64,000 bases of DNA from Mesorhizobium sp. YC-39 (GCF_025753795.1 NZ_JAOWPS010000001.1:1674001-1738000), one strand, 5' to 3'. Positions 49,129-58,196 are shown, numbered from the stretch's first letter. Notes: generated from the sequence alone by a model not told the origin. Made by a program: numbers and translations.

Positions 49129-50159
49129 CGCCGCTCCCCGGCCTGGCTGTCGCCGCGGCGCTTGACCAGAACCTGCGCCGACACGCTGAGGATGATCAGC
49201 GCCTGGATCACGGTGATGATCTCGCGCGACGCGCTGGTATCGACCTCGAGCAACAGCGATCCGCTGCGTAGCGCGCCGAAGAACAGCGCGGTGAAGATGG
49301 TGGCGACCGGCGAGCCGTTGGCGAGCAGCGCGGCGATCAATCCATCGAAACCGAAACCGGGAGCGAAGCCCTCCATGAACCGGTGATGGACGCCGAGCGT
49401 TTCGATGCCGCCGGCCAGGCCGCCAACGGCGCCCGAAAGGAGCAGGACGACAAAACCCTGTCGTTTCACGTTGACGCCGCCATATTCGGCGAATTTCGGC
49501 GCCGAGCCGACCATCGTCACGCCGTAGCCCCAACTGGTGTAGCGGAAGATCAGGGCCGCGCCGAGCGCCAGCACCAGACCGATGACCAGCCCCCAGTTCA
49601 GCCGCGAAAAGCTGAAGAGTTCCGGCAGATAGGCGGTCGCCAGGATCGGCGGCGTCTCCGACCAGCCACCTGGCCGCTTGAATAGGAAGATGGTGAAATA
49701 GGAGGTGAGCAGCACCGCGACGTAGTTCGACAGGATCGTCGAGACGACCTCATTGGTGTTGTAGCGGGCGCGGAAATAGGCGGGGATCGCGACCCAGGCA
49801 GCACCCGCCACGACCGCAAGCGCCAAAGCCGCCAGCATGTGAATGCCGGGAGGCAGGGCAAACGCGAAGCCAACCCAGGCGGCAGCGAAGCCGCCGAGGA
49901 AAAGCTGGCCCTCGATGCCGACATTGAACATGCCGCCGCGCAGGCCGATGCAGGCCGCCACGCCGCAGATCAGGATCGGCGTCGTCTGCAGCAAGGTGCC
50001 GGCGATCTTCTCCTGGTCGCCGAAGGCGCCGCGCAGCAGCGTCATCAAGACACGCACCGGGCTTTCGCCGACGAGAAGAATGATGATCGCACCCAGGATC
50101 AGCGCCACGGCGATGGCGATGATCTGGCCGGAAACCTCACGCAAGCGATCCCTGATCAT
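49116..50159 (-). CDS. Nucleoside-type ABC transporter permease (YufP-like)
   Basis: A 347-residue longer permease of the BMP-type importer: GVAACIGLRGGMFNVGIEGQLFLGGFAAAWVGFA near residue 65, ARYNTNEVVSTILSNYVAVLLTSYF and FAPGFGFDGLIAALLANGSPVATIFTALFFGALRSGS. The ATG at 50159 overlaps the ATPase stop as ATGA. Confidence 0.93.
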   Translation of the reverse strand: MIRDRLREVSGQIIAIAVALILGAIIILLVGESPVRVLMTLLRGAFGDQEKIAGTLLQTTPILICGVAACIGLRGGMFNVGIEGQLFLGGFAAAWVGFAFALPPGIHMLAALALAVVAGAAWVAIPAYFRARYNTNEVVSTILSNYVAVLLTSYFTIFLFKRPGGWSETPPILATAYLPELFSFSRLNWGLVIGLVLALGAALIFRYTSWGYGVTMVGSAPKFAEYGGVNVKRQGFVVLLLSGAVGGLAGGIETLGVHHRFMEGFAPGFGFDGLIAALLANGSPVATIFTALFFGALRSGSLLLEVDTSASREIITVIQALIILSVSAQVLVKRRGDSQAGERRWKF

Positions 50160-51730
50160 GCCGGCTCCGCAGCGCGTTCGGGCGCGGCCACGCCTGCCAT
50201 CATCATGCCGATGCGATCCTCGTCGGCGCCATCGCCGGCGACCTCGCCCATGATCCGCCCGTTGAACATCACCAGGATGCGGTCGGCAAGGGCGGCAAGT
50301 TCGTCGAGCTGCACCGATATCAAAAGGATGGCGCGGCCGGCGGCACGCTGGCGCATGATCTCGTCATGGATGGCCTCCTGTGCGCCGATGTCGACGCCGC
50401 GCGTCGGCTGATCGATCAGCAGGAAATCGGCGCCGTTGGTGAATTCGCGTGCCAGCACGACCTTCTGGATGTTGCCGCCTGAAAGCCGCTTCACGGCATC
50501 GCCCGGTCCCTGCGCGCGAATATCGAAATCCTTGATCAGCCTGGAGGCATTCTCGCTGATGGCGGTCCAGTTGAGCACGCCGCTGCTGCTCCATGGTGCA
50601 CGGTGCTGCCGGCCCATCAGCATGTTTGCCGCAATCGATGCGTTGCGGTCGACACCGCGCACCATCCGGTCGCCTGGAACATGGGCAAGACCGGCTTCGC
50701 GGATTTCCCTGGGCGAAAGCGCGGCAAGGTTCTGGCCCTTCAGCCGGGCCGCGCCATGGCTTGCCGGCCTGAGTCCCGAAAGCACCTCCGCCAGTTCCGT
50801 CTGGCCATTGCCGGCCACGCCGGCGATCCCCACGACCTCGCCGGAGCGGACCGTGAAGCTGACATTGCGCAGCGCCGGCAGCCGCCGGTCATCGCGCGCC
50901 CACAAGTCCTCGACTTGGAGCACCACGTCGCCTCGCGACGGCGCACGCGGCCGGCGGTCGAAGCTGACCTCGCGGCCGACCATCATGCGCACCAACTCGT
51001 CCTTGCTGAGCTCGGCCGTCGGGCGCGTCGCCACCTTCTTGCCATTGCGCAGCACCGTCACGGTATCAGAGACCTCCATCACCTCTTCCAGATGGTGCGA
51101 AATGAAGATCACCGTCATGCCTTCCGCCACGAAGCTGCGCAGCGTCTGGAACAGTTCGCGGCTCTCTTGTGGCGTCAGCACCGCGGTCGGCTCGTCGAGA
51201 ATGATGGTGCGCGCGCCGCGCACCAGCACCTTCAGGATTTCGATGCGCTGCTCGATGCCGACCGAGAGCAGTCCGACGCGCTCGGTCGGATCGACCTGCA
51301 GCCCGAACCGCTTGGACAGTTCGCGCGTGCGCGCGATCTGCGCGGCGTGGTCGATCAGCCCATGGCGGCGGATCTCCATGCCGAGAAAGACGTTGTCGGC
51401 GACCGAGAGCGAGGGAACCAGCTTGAAATGCTGATGCACCATGCCAAGGCCGGCCTTGATGGCGACGGCTGGATCTGTGACCACCGTCTCCTCGCCATTC
51501 AGTCGGATTGAGCCTTCATCGGGTTGCAGCAGGCCGAACAGGATGTTCATCAGCGTCGTCTTGCCGGCGCCGTTCTCGCCGATGATGGCGTGGATCTCGC
51601 CCCGGCGCACGGCAAGGTCGATGGCGTTATTGGCAACAAACGCGCCGAAACGCTTGGTGATGCCCGTCAGCGCGACGGCCATCTCGGCTTTCATGTGAAG
51701 GGTCGGCGACCCCAGCGCGTTCGACACCAT
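50156..51730 (-). CDS. Nucleoside-type ABC transporter ATPase (two domains)
   Basis: A two-domain ATPase of about 524 residues, family of YufO/NupA. Domain 1: Walker A GENGAGKTTL near residue 50, VHQHFKLVPSLSVADN, LSVGIEQRIEILKVLVRGARTIILDEPTAVLTPQE, and FISHHLEEVMEVSD. Domain 2: VAGNGQTELAEVLSGL, LSGGNIQKVVLAREF and FLLIDQPTRGVDIGAQ. Start uncertain: ATG at 51730 is used; 51694 and 51682 are alternatives, none with a good ribosome binding site. Confidence 0.88.
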   Translation of the reverse strand: MVSNALGSPTLHMKAEMAVALTGITKRFGAFVANNAIDLAVRRGEIHAIIGENGAGKTTLMNILFGLLQPDEGSIRLNGEETVVTDPAVAIKAGLGMVHQHFKLVPSLSVADNVFLGMEIRRHGLIDHAAQIARTRELSKRFGLQVDPTERVGLLSVGIEQRIEILKVLVRGARTIILDEPTAVLTPQESRELFQTLRSFVAEGMTVIFISHHLEEVMEVSDTVTVLRNGKKVATRPTAELSKDELVRMMVGREVSFDRRPRAPSRGDVVLQVEDLWARDDRRLPALRNVSFTVRSGEVVGIAGVAGNGQTELAEVLSGLRPASHGAARLKGQNLAALSPREIREAGLAHVPGDRMVRGVDRNASIAANMLMGRQHRAPWSSSGVLNWTAISENASRLIKDFDIRAQGPGDAVKRLSGGNIQKVVLAREFTNGADFLLIDQPTRGVDIGAQEAIHDEIMRQRAAGRAILLISVQLDELAALADRILVMFNGRIMGEVAGDGADEDRIGMMMAGVAAPERAAEPA

Positions 51731-51814
51731 GGCTCTCGCAGATTGAAGGCTGATCCACCGCAAGTCGCAGCAGACCAGCCTGGCGCTTTCTTGGGAGGAT
51801 GCGCTGTTGTCGTC

Positions 51815-52819
51815 TTACTTCGCCTTGGCGATCTCGATCTTGCCGTCGAGGATGCCCTTCTTGATCTCGTCCAGCTTGGTCGTCACGTCGGCCGGGATCG
51901 TCGGAGCGATGTCATCGCAGACCTTGACCTCGACGCCGCCCGAAGCGAGGTCGAAGGTGCGGGTGCCGGCGGTGACCTTACGGCCCTCGACCTCGTCCTT
52001 GATCAGCGTGTAGACGGCGATATCGCCGCGCTTCAGCATGCTTGCGAGCACGTTCCCGGGAGCCGAGCCGCACATGTCGATGTCGACGCCGATCGAATAT
52101 TTGTCGGCCGCCGCGCTCGCCTGCATGACACCTTCGCCCGTCGGGCCGGCGACGTTGTAGACGATGTCGGCGCCCTGGCCGTAAAGCGCCTGGGCAAGCT
52201 CGCTGCCCTTGGCCGGATCGTCGAAGGTGCCGGCGAAGACCGAATTCACCTTCACATCGGGCGCGGCATATTTGGCGCCTTGCTCGTAGCCGCCGAGGAA
52301 GTTGCGGATCACGGGAATGTCGCGGCCGCCGACGAAGCCGATCGCCTTGCCGTCACCGATCTTGGGAAACTCGCTGCCCTTGGCCTCGATCATGCTGGCC
52401 AGCGCGCCGGCGACGAAGGATCCCTGTTCTTCCGCGAAATTGGCATAGATCATGCTGGGATTGTCGAGCACGCCGTCGATGAACACGAAGCGCTGGTCGG
52501 GATATTCCTTGGCGACCTTCTGCAGCGAATCCACCAGTTCCCAGCCCATCACGAAAATGAGGTCGTACTGCTTGGCCTTGGCGAGGTTCTCGAATTGCTC
52601 TTCGTAGTCGAGTGCGCGGTTGCCGGTGTCGACCAGTTTGAGGTCGATGCCGAAATCGGTCTTGGCCTTGTTGAGACCGTTGACGATGGAAACACCAAAG
52701 CCCTGTGCGAAATATCCCGAGATCGCGGCGATGGACACCTTGTCCTGTGCCGCGGCGGATCCGAACGAGATGGCAAGCATCGTGCCGGCCATGAATAAAC
52801 TCTTGAGCGCCCTTTTCAT
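51815..52819 (-). CDS. BMP family ABC transporter substrate-binding protein
   Basis: A 334-residue BMP/PnrA-type binding lipoprotein-like protein, which usually binds purine nucleosides. The signal peptide MKRALKSLFMAGTMLAISFGSAAA is followed by QDKVS, but no lipobox Cys is present, as expected for a periplasmic Gram-negative form. Family features: GFGVSIVNGLNKAKTDFGIDLKLVDT, GDGKAIGFVGGRDIPVIRNFLGGYEQGAKYAAP and DIVYNVAGPTGEGVMQASA. AAGGGGAATGAC precedes the ATG at 52819. First gene of the importer operon; the two nucleoside hydrolases at its end support nucleoside import. Confidence 0.93.
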   Translation of the reverse strand: MKRALKSLFMAGTMLAISFGSAAAQDKVSIAAISGYFAQGFGVSIVNGLNKAKTDFGIDLKLVDTGNRALDYEEQFENLAKAKQYDLIFVMGWELVDSLQKVAKEYPDQRFVFIDGVLDNPSMIYANFAEEQGSFVAGALASMIEAKGSEFPKIGDGKAIGFVGGRDIPVIRNFLGGYEQGAKYAAPDVKVNSVFAGTFDDPAKGSELAQALYGQGADIVYNVAGPTGEGVMQASAAADKYSIGVDIDMCGSAPGNVLASMLKRGDIAVYTLIKDEVEGRKVTAGTRTFDLASGGVEVKVCDDIAPTIPADVTTKLDEIKKGILDGKIEIAKAK

Positions 52820-52901
52820 GTCATTCCCCTTCAGCTTTTTTCAGCTTTTGAAGCCACGCCTTGACCATCCGCGCATAGTGCCGAGACAGCGGCTATTTTC
52901 G

Positions 52902-53048
52902 TTGATGGTCATATGAGTTTATGAGCGGCCCGGCAGGCTGTCAATCGCCCTATGAGGCAGTTTCGTTGTGCCTTTTTTCGCTTGCCTGATGTCGAAGCTT
53001 GACAAATGGCGGCCGGGGATAATTGTTGATACTCTAACGAGTTAGCAA
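52902..53048. promoter_or_regulatory. Two related operator-like motifs in divergent promoter
   Basis: TTGATGGTCATATGAG (52902-52917) lies upstream of the BMP importer operon, and TTGATACTCTAACGAG (53026-53041), a near-palindrome with GTTAG/CAA continuing to 53048, lies 23 bases before the DUF1185 pair. Both resemble two sites at 58864 and 59017. A TTGACA (52999-53004) between them may be a -35 box for the DUF1185 genes, but no clear -10 is seen at 17 bases. Confidence 0.5.
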
Positions 53049-53070
53049 ATGACGGGAAGAGAGAGCGAAC

Positions 53071-53655
53071 ATGCCGGCTGTGGTCGTCAGGAAATTTCTG
53101 GTTCAGGTCGAGGAGATATTTCATGAGGGCGGCCCGGTTGCTGTGCGGCCACTCAAACGCGGCGCGGTCGTCGCCGTCATCGCCAACCCCTTTGCCGGGC
53201 GCTATGTCGAAGAGATCACCGGCTTCATGGACGATCTGAAGCCGCTCGGTCTCGATATGGCTCGACGCCTGATCGACGCCATCGGCGACGGCGCCTCGGC
53301 TATCGAAGGCTATGGCAAGGGCGCCATTGTCGGTGCTGCCGGCGAACTCGAACACGGCGCGCTCTGGCACAATCCGGGCGGCTACGCGATGCGCGAGCTG
53401 CTCGGAAACGCCAGGGCGATCGTGCCCTCGACCAAGAAGGTCGGCGGCCCCGGCACCCGGATCGACATCCCGATCACGCACATCAATGCCTCTTATGTGC
53501 GCAGCCATTTCGATGCGATCGAGGTCGGCATCACCGACGCGCCGCGCGCGGACGAAATGGCGGTCATCCTGGCGATGACGACCGGTGCACGCGTTCACGC
53601 GCGGGTGGGTGGCCTCGCCGCCGCCGACATCAAGGGCGAGGACGGATTGCGATGA
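53071..53655 (+). CDS. DUF1185 (amino acid synthesis family) protein
   Basis: A 194-residue DUF1185 protein: VVRKFLVQVEEIFHEGGPVAVRPLKRGAVVAVIANPFAGRYVEEITGFMDDLKPLG, then GKGAIVGAAGELEHGALWHNPGGYAMRELLGNARAIVPSTKKVGGPGTRIDIPITHINASYVRSHFDAIEV. Start at 53071 with GAGAGCG upstream; coupled to a paralogue by ATGA. The family fold is known but its role is not established; it often neighbours importers and hydrolases for N-containing compounds. Confidence 0.9.
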   Translation: MPAVVVRKFLVQVEEIFHEGGPVAVRPLKRGAVVAVIANPFAGRYVEEITGFMDDLKPLGLDMARRLIDAIGDGASAIEGYGKGAIVGAAGELEHGALWHNPGGYAMRELLGNARAIVPSTKKVGGPGTRIDIPITHINASYVRSHFDAIEVGITDAPRADEMAVILAMTTGARVHARVGGLAAADIKGEDGLR

Positions 53656-54236
53656 GCGCAGAAATCCGCCGGATCATCACCATCGTCGAGGAAACCCTGA
53701 GCGAAGGCGGCCGTCCCGTCGATCCGCCGACCCGCCGTGCGGCGGCTATTGCGGTGATCCGCAACCCCTATGTGGGCAACTACGTCGAAGACTTATCCGC
53801 GTTGAGCGACATCGGCGAAGAACTGGGCGAGATTTTGCCGAAGCGCGCGGTCGCGGCCCTCGGCATTCCCGGCGATCGGGTCGAAAGCTTCGGCAAGGCA
53901 GCCGCGGTCGGCGCCGACGGTGAGCTGGAACATGCCGCCGCCATCCTTCATCCCAAGCTCGGCGCTCCGTTCCGCGACGTGCTCGGCAAGGGCGCGGCGC
54001 TCATTCCCTCGTCGAAGAAGCGGGGCGGCCTCGGCGTGCCGCTCGACATCCCGCTCGGCCACAAGGATGCGGCGCGCGTGCGCAGCCATTTCGACGGCAT
54101 GGAGGTTCGCGTGCCCGACGCGCCGCGTGCCGACGAGATCGTCGTCGCCATCGCCGTGACCGATTCCGGCCGGCCGCATCCGCGCGTCGGCGGACTGACC
54201 AAGGACAAGATCGTCGGCAAGGACGGCATCAGCTAA
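53652..54236 (+). CDS. DUF1185 (amino acid synthesis family) protein, paralogue
   Basis: A 194-residue second DUF1185 protein of identical length: IRRIITIVEETLSEGGRPVDPPTRRAAAIAVIRNPYVGNYVEDLSALSDIGEELG, GKAAAVGADGELEHAAAILHPKLGAPFRDVLGKGAALIPSSKKRGGLGVPLDIPLGHKDAARVRSHFDGMEV. The tandem, ATGA-coupled pair with equal length suggests an ancient duplication and a heteromeric complex. The stop TAA is immediately followed by a palindromic repeat. Confidence 0.9.
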   Translation: MSAEIRRIITIVEETLSEGGRPVDPPTRRAAAIAVIRNPYVGNYVEDLSALSDIGEELGEILPKRAVAALGIPGDRVESFGKAAAVGADGELEHAAAILHPKLGAPFRDVLGKGAALIPSSKKRGGLGVPLDIPLGHKDAARVRSHFDGMEVRVPDAPRADEIVVAIAVTDSGRPHPRVGGLTKDKIVGKDGIS

Positions 54237-54362
54237 TGCATGTCGCGCAAAAGCATGCCCTCGGGCTTGACCCGAGGGTGTGCAGCGGTTTTGCGATAAC
54301 GATATGCGTAAGACAACGACCTGAAGCGCGTCGCATGAGGCCGGTCAAACGCGACGCGCTTT
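54237..54362. repeat. Nested palindromic repeats after DUF1185 genes
   Basis: An outer element (ATGCATGTCGCGCAAAAG from 54237, and GCGGTTTTGCGATAACGATATGC to 54308) is interrupted by a perfect hairpin CCCTCGGG-CTTGA-CCCGAGGG (54258-54278). A second perfect 11-bp hairpin AAGCGCGTCGC (54324-54334)/GCGACGCGCTT (54351-54361) follows. These resemble known rhizobial intergenic repeats and may also end transcription. Confidence 0.8.
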
Positions 54363-54431
54363 ACGGCGCCAAAGCAGATATCCCACGGTGACTAGAAACT
54401 TGCACTGAACCACTCGGCGAGGACTTGCAGG

Positions 54432-54644
54432 TCACCAGCTGGGATCTCGGCCTTCGAGATCATCGTCCGGGACGACCTGCGGCTGGCCACGGAGACTGGT
54501 GCAGGGGGCCAGATAGGCCATTTTGAATGCGTCGCCCATCACACCGCATATGGCGTTGAGTGTTGGGCCGATTGCAAGCCTCGGAAAGCTTAGCCGCGGC
54601 AGGTTAAGGCGTCGGATCGGGGTGGTGGTGGAGACGTCAGCCAT
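54432..54644 (-). CDS. Small protein of unknown function
   Basis: A 70-residue protein (MADVSTTTPIRRLNLPRLSFPRLAIG... to GRDPSW). Reality is supported by a very good ribosome binding site (AGGAGG, five bases before the ATG at 54644) and by divergence from the winged-helix gene. The sequence is basic with two hydrophobic patches but no clear signal peptide or Cys motif. Function unknown. Confidence 0.65.
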   Translation of the reverse strand: MADVSTTTPIRRLNLPRLSFPRLAIGPTLNAICGVMGDAFKMAYLAPCTSLRGQPQVVPDDDLEGRDPSW

Positions 54645-54786
54645 CGTGTCCTCCTGTGACGGTCAGAATGACACCGCTTCCCACTCAGGTCCTTGGCTCG
54701 GACCTGAAGAGTCCTGAACGACCCTGAAGTTCGCCTTCAGGACCGTCTTGGATTATCTTGCCCGCGAGGGATGGGTTCTTGGGCCA

Positions 54787-56274
54787 ATGGACTTGGAGTT
54801 TGGGAACTATCGTCTGAAACGAGCCGAGCGGCTGCTGCTGGGGCCGAAAGGGCCGGTGGAGCTTTCGGCTCGTTCCTTCGACATCCTTGCAATGTTGCTC
54901 GATAGGCCAGATGAGGTGATTGGCAAGACCGAACTTTTCGATGCGGTCTGGCCCGGCGTGGTGGTGGAGGAGAACACGCTGCAGGTCCACATTTCGGCGC
55001 TCCGAAAGCTGCTGTCCGCCGAGATGATCGCAACCGTGCATGGTCGCGGCTATAAATATGCTGGTCCCAGGCCCTTTGTGGCTATGGCAGAGGCTACAGC
55101 ACCGTCCAGAGCGTCCATCGCCGTTCTTCCCTTCGACAACATGAGCGGCGACCAGGAACAGGACTATTTCAGCGACGGGATAACCGAAGACATCATCACC
55201 CAGCTTGGCAAGTTCCGGGAGTTTCTGGTCATTGCGCGGAACTCTTCTTTCCAGTTCCGTGGCAAGGCGAATGACGTGGCCGAGGTGGCGAAAAAACTTG
55301 GCGTCCAGTACGTCGTCGAAGGCAGCGTGCGGAAGATCGGCAACCGGGTGCGGGTCACCGTGCAGCTGATCGACGCATCTTCAACAGCTCACATCTGGGG
55401 CGAGCACTACGACCGTGAACTCGATGACATTTTCGCGATCCAGGACGAAATCACCCAGATGATTGCAGCCCGCCTGGCCCGGCAGGCCAGAACCGCGATT
55501 GCATCGCGCGCCAGGGACCGGCCGACGGACAACATGTCGGCCTATGAATTCTACTTGCGAGCCCTGCAACTGGCGGCCGTCTATGACGCGGCGCACGAAG
55601 CGGAACCGTTTCTGCGCCAGGCGGTAAAGCTCGATCCGCGGTTTGCTGCTGCCCACGCCATGCTCGGCGTTGTCGAGACCCTCAAGTTCTTCTGGGTCTA
55701 CTACAATCCAGATTATCTGCATCCCGCACTGGAGATGGCAAAAACCGCGTTGCAGCTCGACCCCGACGAGGCGTACGGCCATCTCGCGACCGGCTTTGCT
55801 CTCTTGTACTTGCGCCAATTCAGGCAGGCTGAAATCAGTCTTGACCGTGCGGTTGCCCTCAATCCGAATGATCCGTTCATTCTTAGTATCCGTGCGCTTT
55901 TCCTCAATTACACGGACAGGCCGGATGAGGCGCTTGTTGAAATAACCGAAGCCCAGCGCCGCGACCCATACGCTGTGGGATGGTATGACGACTTTCGCGG
56001 CATCATACTGACCACGGCTGGACGATATCGCGAGGCAATTGCCTGCTACGCGAAAATGGCTGCTGTACCGCGGTGGTCGCTCGTTCGTCTTATCGTCTGC
56101 CATTCCGAACTCGGCGAAATCAAGCAAGCGCAAGACACCCTGGCAAAAGTCAAGGCACATTATCCCGGACTACGCCTTGACGAGATCGTTGATGCGGAAG
56201 TGGACTACTATGAGGATCCCGCAGTGTGCAGCCGTTATCGCGCGATCCTGCAGCGTGTTGACAGGCAAGAATAA
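54787..56274 (+). CDS. Winged-helix/TolB-like/TPR regulator
   Basis: A 495-residue regulator of the OmpR-type winged helix plus TPR architecture often annotated as adenylate cyclase-like. Residues 1-93 are the DNA-binding domain (FGNYRLKRAERLLLGPKGPVELSARSFDILAMLLDRPDEVIGKTELFDAVWPGVVVEENTLQVHISALRKLL, GRGYKYAG). Residues about 107-235 are a TolB-N-like domain (SIAVLPFDNMSGDQEQDYFSDGITEDIITQL). The rest holds TPR-like repeats (HPALEMAKTALQLDPDEAYGHLATGFALLYL). No catalytic cyclase domain is present. ATG at 54787 is taken; a TTG at 54748 would add 13 residues. Confidence 0.88.
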   Translation: MDLEFGNYRLKRAERLLLGPKGPVELSARSFDILAMLLDRPDEVIGKTELFDAVWPGVVVEENTLQVHISALRKLLSAEMIATVHGRGYKYAGPRPFVAMAEATAPSRASIAVLPFDNMSGDQEQDYFSDGITEDIITQLGKFREFLVIARNSSFQFRGKANDVAEVAKKLGVQYVVEGSVRKIGNRVRVTVQLIDASSTAHIWGEHYDRELDDIFAIQDEITQMIAARLARQARTAIASRARDRPTDNMSAYEFYLRALQLAAVYDAAHEAEPFLRQAVKLDPRFAAAHAMLGVVETLKFFWVYYNPDYLHPALEMAKTALQLDPDEAYGHLATGFALLYLRQFRQAEISLDRAVALNPNDPFILSIRALFLNYTDRPDEALVEITEAQRRDPYAVGWYDDFRGIILTTAGRYREAIACYAKMAAVPRWSLVRLIVCHSELGEIKQAQDTLAKVKAHYPGLRLDEIVDAEVDYYEDPAVCSRYRAILQRVDRQE

Positions 56275-56295
56275 GCTTCACCACGACAGAATTTC

Positions 56296-56379
56296 GTCAC
56301 CCCGGGATGAACCTCCGGTCACCCAGGGATGACCTCCGGTCACCCAGGGATGACTTCCGTCACCCAGGGATGACTTCGG
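56296..56379. repeat. Four tandem 20-22-bp repeats overlapping a stop codon
   Basis: Units of the form GTCACCCAGGGATGACYTCCG start at 56296, 56318, 56339 and 56359. The last contains the TCA (56360-56362) that is the TGA stop of the amidohydrolase gene and encodes its final PEVIPG. The first three lie between that stop and the stop of the plus-strand regulator at 56274. Confidence 0.9.
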
Positions 56380-57547
56380 GCACGCGCATTGCCGGTGGGG
56401 TGTTGCGACTCCGGCCGGTTCGCGCCACGCCGTCGATGACGACCATTCCAATGCCCGGAAGGTTGCCCTGCGCCACGCTGTCGAGCAGTCCGTCGCCGGC
56501 GCCGCCGATCGCCTGATCCATGAAGACCAGGTCGGCGGCGCGGCCGACCTCGATCATGCCGCGATCATGCAGTCCGCGCACGCGCGCCGTGTTGCCGCTG
56601 GCAAAGCAGAATGCCACTTCCGGCGCGACGCCGCCCAGCGACGCCAGCATGGTCAGGGTCCGCAATATGCCGAGCGGCTGCACGCCGGATCCGGCCGGGC
56701 TGTCGGTACCAAGCACGATGCGCGAAAGTTCGCCGCGCTCTTTGGCAAGGTCCAGCACGAACAGGCCGGTGCGCAGATTGCCGTTGTGGACGATTTCCAG
56801 CGCCCGCGAGCCCTTCTCGCAGATCTGTCGGATTTCCGCTTCGGGCAGGGCCGTTGGTCCGCCGTTGACGTGGGCGACAATGTCGGCATCGACCTCAAGC
56901 ACGGTATCGGCGCCGATGCGGCCGGAGCCGGGCAGCGACGGCCCGCCGGTATGGGTCATCGAGGTCATGCCGTATTTGCGTGCCCAGGCGATCATCTGTC
57001 GGCCGGTCGGCCCGTCCTTGACGCCACCAAGACCAACCTCGCCGATAAGTGCCACCCCGGCCTCGGCAAGGTAGCGAAAATCCTCTTCTGTCAGGCCGGG
57101 TTCCAGGATTGGCGCACCGGCCAGGATCTTCATGCCGTTCGGACGAAAGTTCGAGAAGGTTCGCTGCGCCGCAATGGCCAGCGCCTTCAACCCGACCAGG
57201 TCGCGCGGCCGGCCAGGCGTATGAACCTCGCCCGCCGAGATCATGGTGGTGACACCGCCATGCACGGTCGAATCCATCCAGCCGATCTGGTTCTGCCGCG
57301 GCGTCCAGTCGCCCGCCACCGGATGGACGTGATTGTCTATCAGTCCGGGGACGACCGCCGAGCCGCCGGCATCGATGACGGTGTCGGCCGCGCCGATGTC
57401 AAGCGCGTCGGCTTTGCCGAGGGCGGTGATCTTGCCATCGACGGCGACGATCGTGTCGGCGTCAAGGATCGGCCGGCCGAGATCGCCGGAAAGCATAAGG
57501 CCGATATTGCGCACGACAAGCGTGTTGGGTTTCGGGTCGGGCGACAT
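56360..57547 (-). CDS. Enamidase-like amidohydrolase
   Basis: A 395-residue amidohydrolase with the HxH motif at GLIDNHVHP (His73 and His75), metal ligand regions EVGLGGVKDG, MTHTGG and AHVNGG, and the C-terminal Asp in LGTDSPAGSGVQPLG. Length and motifs resemble enamidase (nicotinate pathway), which opens 1,4,5,6-tetrahydro-6-oxonicotinate, and other cyclic-amide hydrolases. The ATG at 57547 has GACGAGG upstream; a GTG at 57553 is possible. Next to a MarR gene and a cysteine hydrolase, so ring-opening of an N-heterocycle followed by amide hydrolysis is plausible. Confidence 0.85.
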   Translation of the reverse strand: MSPDPKPNTLVVRNIGLMLSGDLGRPILDADTIVAVDGKITALGKADALDIGAADTVIDAGGSAVVPGLIDNHVHPVAGDWTPRQNQIGWMDSTVHGGVTTMISAGEVHTPGRPRDLVGLKALAIAAQRTFSNFRPNGMKILAGAPILEPGLTEEDFRYLAEAGVALIGEVGLGGVKDGPTGRQMIAWARKYGMTSMTHTGGPSLPGSGRIGADTVLEVDADIVAHVNGGPTALPEAEIRQICEKGSRALEIVHNGNLRTGLFVLDLAKERGELSRIVLGTDSPAGSGVQPLGILRTLTMLASLGGVAPEVAFCFASGNTARVRGLHDRGMIEVGRAADLVFMDQAIGGAGDGLLDSVAQGNLPGIGMVVIDGVARTGRSRNTPPAMRVPEVIPG

Positions 57548-57589
57548 CGGCACCTCGTCTGTTATTCCTGGAAGTCGTTGGGACGCGAA

Positions 57590-58147
57590 TTATTTCCCGC
57601 CGTCGCCATTCGACGGATCGTCGTCATTGATGCGGTTGAGCAGGCGAAGCAGCGTCGCCTGTTCGGCCGGCGAAAGCGGCGACAGAAACCGCCGTCCGAC
57701 CTCGACGCTGCGTTCGAGCCGGTCGAGCGTGTATTTGGTTCCCAACTCGGTCAGCGCGATCATCGACAGGCGCTGGTCGGTGTCGGAAGCGCTGCGGGTG
57801 ATCAGCCCATGCTTGAGAAGCTTGCGCACAACGATGCTGATGGTCGACGGGTCCATCGCGGTCAGCCGTCCCAAATGGTTCTGCGAGACCTCGCCCTGCT
57901 TGAGGATCGTGGCGAGTGCCGCGAATTGCGTTGGCGAAAGGTCTTCGCCGGCCATCACCTGCTGGAAGCGCAGCGTCGCGCGCTGATGCGCCCGACGGAT
58001 CACGTGCGCCGGATGACGATCCAGTTCGTAGCCGGTCTTGGCGTATCGCTGCAGCACCTGCTCGCGGCTCAGCGGCTTGGCGTCGTCGCCCGATCCCTTG
58101 GGCGCCGCTGCTCCGCTTTCGGGTTGCGATTCGATTTCAGTCTTCAC
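57590..58147 (-). CDS. MarR family transcriptional regulator
   Basis: A 185-residue MarR repressor. A long polar N-terminus (residues 1-45) precedes HVIRRAHQRATLRFQQVMAGEDLSPTQFAALATILKQGEVSQNHLGRLTAMDPSTISIVVRKLLKHGLITRSASDTDQRLSMIALTELG, the winged helix with the DxRxxxxxLT-type wing. Same strand as, and 42 bases upstream of, the enamidase-like gene, so it probably controls it and, through the shared 16-base motif, possibly the neighbours. Confidence 0.93.
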   Translation of the reverse strand: MKTEIESQPESGAAAPKGSGDDAKPLSREQVLQRYAKTGYELDRHPAHVIRRAHQRATLRFQQVMAGEDLSPTQFAALATILKQGEVSQNHLGRLTAMDPSTISIVVRKLLKHGLITRSASDTDQRLSMIALTELGTKYTLDRLERSVEVGRRFLSPLSPAEQATLLRLLNRINDDDPSNGDGGK

Positions 58148-58196
58148 GCCGCACTCCTGTCGCCGCTGTCTCGGATGCCGCAGGCTCGAAAGACGT

